Shown: piece after piece, positions 34,101 through 37,781 of the stretch
Layout of the letters: every line of letters starts with the position of its first letter
Position numbering within the stretch: the first letter of the stretch is position 1
Assembly: GCA_019693395.1 (NCBI GenBank)
Contig: JAAMXP010000505.1
Span: 1-37,781, forward strand
Length of the DNA: 37,781 nt
Reading direction: 5' to 3'
From: Ettlia oleoabundans
Lineage: Eukaryota; Chlorophyta; Chlorophyceae; Chlamydomonadales
Program-made: the position numbers and the translations under genes
The notes under the pieces: generated by a model
Seen by the model: the letters and a program-made list of their open reading frames with translations, nothing else
The model's database searches: none
Told to the model about the DNA's origin: nothing

Positions 34101-35651
34101 ATGCAGTTCAGGTGCGGAGGTGATTGTGTGTTGCTGCTGTATGTACTCCCCCAGCGTGCCTGCACTGCATGCAGTACAAGTCTCAGGCCTTCTTTCCCTG
34201 CCTTGACTGCTGCATTGTGTAGCAATGTGGCGGGTGTAGCAAGGACCACGGTTCAGCGAGCTGCTTATCGCTGGGGCCTGATTAAGCGGGCCAGGCAGAT
34301 CTGCAGCACAGGCAGCGCAGGAGCGCGTGCCCATGATCTGCACATGTTTATGTGGTCGCAGACATCTGCGTAAGGGTGCCATGCCTTCCTTCACTACGTG
34401 TCGAATGCAGGTCTGTGCTGTCCTTAGATGACGACATCCTCATACCCTGCACCACCATTGAGTCAACATTTGCTCTGTGGAGGCGCAACCCGCAGCAGCT
34501 TGTGGGCTTCTACCCCCGCATATTGCTGCCACAACAGAACAGCAGCGGCCCGCCGGTTTATGCGTTTGAGGACGAAGTGTTCAAGCAGGTATGATGACTG
34601 TGTGTAGCAGGAAGGCAGGCAGGCGTATACAGCAGCAGGTGCAGCTTTCACGTGTGTACAGCAGCGGTTGCAGCTTTTAATGCGAAGGCCTGCGATGTGG
34701 CTGCCCGGGCTGTTGCCGTCCCTTGGACTGCCAATATCGTCCCCGCCTGTGTTGCAAACCTATCGTGCAGCGCTGCCTTTCTTGCCTCTTGAGTGTTACG
34801 GCTGCTTGGTGTTTGTGCCTCTGCGCGTAATTTAATTTGGGCGGTGCAGGGTGCATACAACACAATCCTTGCTGGTGCCGCCTTCATGGACAGCGCTACT
34901 TTCTTCCCCGCCTACTCCTCCGCTGAGCTGGCACCAGCTCGTGCCCTGGTGGACAGCCTGTTCAACTGCGACGACCTGCTGCTCAACTTTGTGGTGGCCA
35001 ACTGGACTCTGTTGGCTGCAATGGCAGCAGAACAGGCCCCCGATGCGGCCGCAGGTTTGGTCGCAGCAGGAAGCGTGGCTGATGCGGCAGCTAATATAGC
35101 AGGGACACCTGGCGGGCAAGCCGGGGGTAAGGCGGTGCCACCTGTGCAGCTGGTGCGACCTGAGCGGCGCATAGACCTTAGCCGACTTAGTAGCGTAGGT
35201 AAGGGCACGTGCAGATAAACACAACAATGATAATCTTGTCTGTGGGGCCGGCTCAATGGTCACCTGAACAATGCCGCAGCTACCCAAGGCCCACCACTTC
35301 TAGAGCATTATGCCCTGCGCTTGGGTACCCATGGTACCGCTCCCATGGTACCGCTCCCATGATGCTGGTCTGAGCGCATCACATGGCCAAGCTCCACGCT
35401 CCAGTCCCTGTGCTGCATTGAATGGCATGTGTGGCATCAAACACCGTCGCGTCGCCCTCCTGCTCCCCCCACCCTTCCCTGCAGGAATCAGTCACAATCC
35501 CGCCCGCTTTAAGGCCGCTGCGGACCTGTGTCTGGCGGAATTCACGCGCCTGTTCGGTGGCTGCCCCCTGCAGTTGCGACAAATTGTGGCTAACTATGGG
35601 CGGCCACCCAACTGCAGGCTGTGGCCCCTGGATTGTATGTATCTAAGCTGA
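31156..35651 (+). CDS. GINT1-like glycosyltransferase 2: eroded propeller plus GT64 domain
   Basis: Paralogue of the gene at 10584-17093, expected in the Golgi. Exons 31156-31290, 31443-31856, 32056-32233, 32445-32635, 32802-33741, 33970-34111, 34411-34588, 34850-35198, 35485-35651; in phase, 897 residues. It has a cleavable-looking N terminus (VVWACLLHVCLAAAS), then a propeller matching the paralogue only in parts (SFGILHGGKVGPLKL, VFKATQFPVSW, PDGEWLAG); the VADPF block reads ISHPSLV. Hydrophobic segments lie near residues 355-385 and 575-592. GT64 begins FTLMVMSYDARRRELEWYV, with RVEAINSMNNRF, the metal-binding LSLDDDILIPC at about 672-675, YNTILAGAAFMD and FNCDDLLLNFVVAN, then an Ala/Gly insert of about 45 residues, IDLSRLSSVGISHN and the end LDCMYLS. 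A 105-base in-frame segment at 32947-33051 could be an extra intron (GTGCGT...GCAG). The acceptor substrate cannot be read from sequence. Confidence 0.88.
35328..35360. repeat. 14 bp duplicated repeat in last intron of GINT1-like gene 2
   Basis: The unit CCCATGGTACCGCT occurs twice in direct succession followed by a partial third copy. Each unit contains the palindromes CCATGG and GGTACC. Confidence 0.85.
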
Positions 35652-35957
35652 TGCATGTGGCTGTTTATCAACGGTGCAACGTTTAAAGAACAGTACTGCC
35701 TCTTTGGTGCCTACGTCTGGTGTGATCTTGATTGCTGGCCACCGGGGCATTACACAGGGTACACATTCAGATATGTAGATTTCAGCAACCTTGCAAGCAG
35801 TTCAATCAAACAAACAGGATTGATTCAGGTTGTTGACTAGTGCACTGGATCGCAAGGTGGTGACGGGGTGCATGCAGTGAATACCAATCAAACTCGCTGC
35901 GAAACTAAGGAGCTACTCAGCAACTGCTCAAAAGTGATTGTGCTCACAGATCGACTA
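35652..35957. other. Convergent intergenic region GINT1-like gene 2 / GT61 gene
   Basis: 306 bases between facing stop codons. TGTAA is present on the minus strand at 35754-35750, about 205 bases past the GT61 stop, a possible polyadenylation signal. No signal was seen for the plus-strand gene. Confidence 0.4.
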
Positions 35958-37781
35958 CTAGTTGCTTCCTTTCAACGTTGATACCAGCCACTGCCAGTAG
36001 CAGTAGAAGCTCGACACTAGCGTTTGGGCGTGTTTCTGTGGTGGATCGACTTCTGTCACATAGCCGCCGTCTGCCGCCACCTGACGGTACTGCAACATGC
36101 TGCCGTTGATGCGTGCTATCTGGTCCAATACGACTCTCAGTGTGTCCCAGGGCAACTCCACGTTGCGGTCACGCATCACTGCAGTGGAACAGCCGGGGAA
36201 ACAACTGTCACCAGCAGCAAATGCAGCTGTGTATGTCACCGCAACAGCAATTGCAACACGCTGTGTGGTAGGCCAAGGCCAGCACCCACTTAAGCTGTAG
36301 TTGCCACGGTAAGGTTTCACGCCTGCCTGGCGCTGCCACTGCTCGCCGCGCCCCGGGTGCGTGAGGTTCCTGTCATTCACAATAATGCTGTAATATTGCA
36401 CCTGCACCACAGCCAAAGCAGCACAAGGAGGCGTGATCAGCTGCATTGAAACATTCCATGAAGTTGGCACTGCTGATCAAAGTGCTTACAACAAGAGTGA
36501 GGTCGCACTGTCAAATCAATCGATCCTCAATCCAGAGGTTCGTTGATTCCACTATCCGTGTGCTTTTTGACATATCCGCACCTGTGACTGTGGATCCTCA
36601 TACATCCAGTGCTTCATGAAGTGGTGATGTACCCAGTCAGGAATGATTACCTCTGCAGCAAACCAGGTGATAGACCACGGCATTGAGGTCAACATGTGGT
36701 TAGGGTGAAGCCGCTCATGATGAACAACAGCAACAAGCAAAACCCCGAGGACTACCCGCTACTACCAAGGCAAGCAGGGCGCCTGCCCAAAGCACAGGGA
36801 GTCGCGACCTAAATGCAAGCAGCTGTCAGCAGCGCAGCCACTTGCCTACCACAGCGCTGCCGGGGCGCATGAAGAAGCAGTTGGCCAGGTTGGCGCCGTG
36901 TATGCCCACCACAACATCTGCCTGTTGCGCAACTGCATACTTGAAGGGCATTGGCCAGCCTGCTGAGTGCCGTGCCTCGCATTTATTGAGCCTACGGCTC
37001 CCCTAACCCATCCACCATCCCAAACCCATCCACCATGCTGATGGACACAGCCACCCTAAGCTTGCACCCACATCAGCGCACACACATGCCTACCTGCCAT
37101 GACAGCCGGTATCAAAAGCGGGTCCCAGCGCCCGCACTCTGCTGTGTGCAGCGTTCCGCTTGCATCATCCAAGTGCTGCCACGCCGCGCATCTCGACAGC
37201 AGCTCTTCCAGGTTTGTGAACTCGCGCACCGCAATGCCGCCACGCGTCTGAAACAGCACCCGCCACACACGACGGGCCGATGGTGACAGCTGCCGCTGCT
37301 GCGCAGCTGGCATGTCGACATTATTCGAGCCTGCTGCCCCTTGTGCTGCTGCTGCTGCCACTGCAATTGGTTGCCCTGCTGCACTCCCTGCTGCAACCCC
37401 GCTGTGCTGCCCCGCCTTGTGCCAGGAAATGTTTGGCTGCACCTGCTCCCACCGCGTGCGGTAGTAACTAAGGCTGTGCTGGGAGGCAGGCCACGCCCAG
37501 GGCGCATTGTAGGCGCCCACGTCTTCCATGTCGCACAGCAGTGCTCTGGCAAAACATCGGCTGTGGTTGGCACCACGGCTGCTCAAACTGCAGTAACGGC
37601 AACGGGCAGCGGTTTGAAGGAGGTCATGGGAAAGCACCTGCAACATATGCGCTTCTATGCCAGGCCAGCTGTGCTGTTTCTGCTGCTGCTCAGATCACTC
37701 ACTCTGCAAAGGTGGTAATGGGCTGCTCACACATTGGCTGCAGTGCGTTGCGCGCCCACTGCGGCAGTCCCAAGTCCCACG
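35958..37781 (-). CDS. GT61-family glycosyltransferase (5' partial)
   Basis: Glycosyltransferase of the DUF563/GT61 type, which includes beta-1,2-xylosyltransferases, xylan arabinosyl/xylosyltransferases and EOGT; expected in the Golgi or ER lumen. Exons (complement): 37781-37703 (enters from the right edge), 37587-37094, 36962-36850, 36650-36582, 36401-36290, 36178-35958; phases agree. The family signature is in exon 3: QQADVVVGIHGANLANCFFM followed by RPGSAV. Upstream, RVLFQTRGGIAVREFTNLEE is the nucleotide-sugar-fold strand and helix; downstream, YYSIIVNDRNLTHPG and RDRNVELPWDTLRVVLDQIA fit the C-terminal block. A Gly/Ala insert lies in exon 2. Exon 3 could begin three bases later, and the exon 4 acceptor (GCAGAG) is not ideal. 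The substrate is not predictable. It sits tail to tail with GINT1-like gene 2. Confidence 0.82.

Noticed and set aside
36300..36360. GC-type donor after GCAG in the GT61 gene (about 36327)
   Set aside because: An in-phase GT donor (TTAA|GTGGGT, exon end 36290) joins equally well, so the GC option was not counted.

Overview
This window is nuclear DNA from a green plant-lineage unicell, most probably a chlorophyte alga. Genes are split by many short introns (about 70 to 570 bases), exons are alanine- and glutamine-rich with a high-GC bias, proteins carry low-complexity inserts, and the gene set is plant-like (GINT1-type GT64, RWP-RK, plastid-type chorismate mutase, plant-like ATG7). No prokaryotic operon structure, mobile element, tRNA or rRNA was recognised. 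The exact class cannot be fixed from the sequence alone.

Eleven protein genes were modelled by joining exons whose splice phases agree and whose joined protein matches a family. They are, left to right: a four-helix diacylglycerol lipase (minus, 3' end outside the window); ATG7, complete, 7 exons (minus); a C2H2-like zinc-finger protein (minus, 5' end uncertain); a GINT1-like glycosyltransferase with a beta-propeller and a GT64 domain, 19 exons (plus); chorismate mutase, 5 exons (plus); U3 snoRNP protein IMP3, 6 exons (plus); an ApaG-domain protein with a LYR-like N terminus, 6 exons (minus); DPH2, 5 exons (plus); a short RWP-RK protein, 2 exons (minus); a second, diverged GINT1-like GT64 protein, 9 exons (plus); and a GT61-type glycosyltransferase (minus, 5' end outside the window).

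Genes alternate strand. Three pairs diverge (zinc finger/GINT1-like 1, ApaG/DPH2, RWP-RK/GINT1-like 2) and three converge (IMP3/ApaG, DPH2/RWP-RK, GINT1-like 2/GT61). Most neighbours have unrelated housekeeping roles: autophagy, aromatic amino acids, rRNA processing and EF-2 modification. The exception is the right end, where a GT64 and a GT61 enzyme, both expected in the Golgi, sit tail to tail.

The most notable points are five clear (plus one ambiguous) GC-AG introns among about 67 modelled; a DPH2 in which all three places that normally hold iron-sulphur cysteines carry other residues; two GINT1-like genes with very different intron counts and a degraded propeller in one; and a LYR-like plus ApaG domain combination. 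All exon models are from reading alone, with no transcript evidence.
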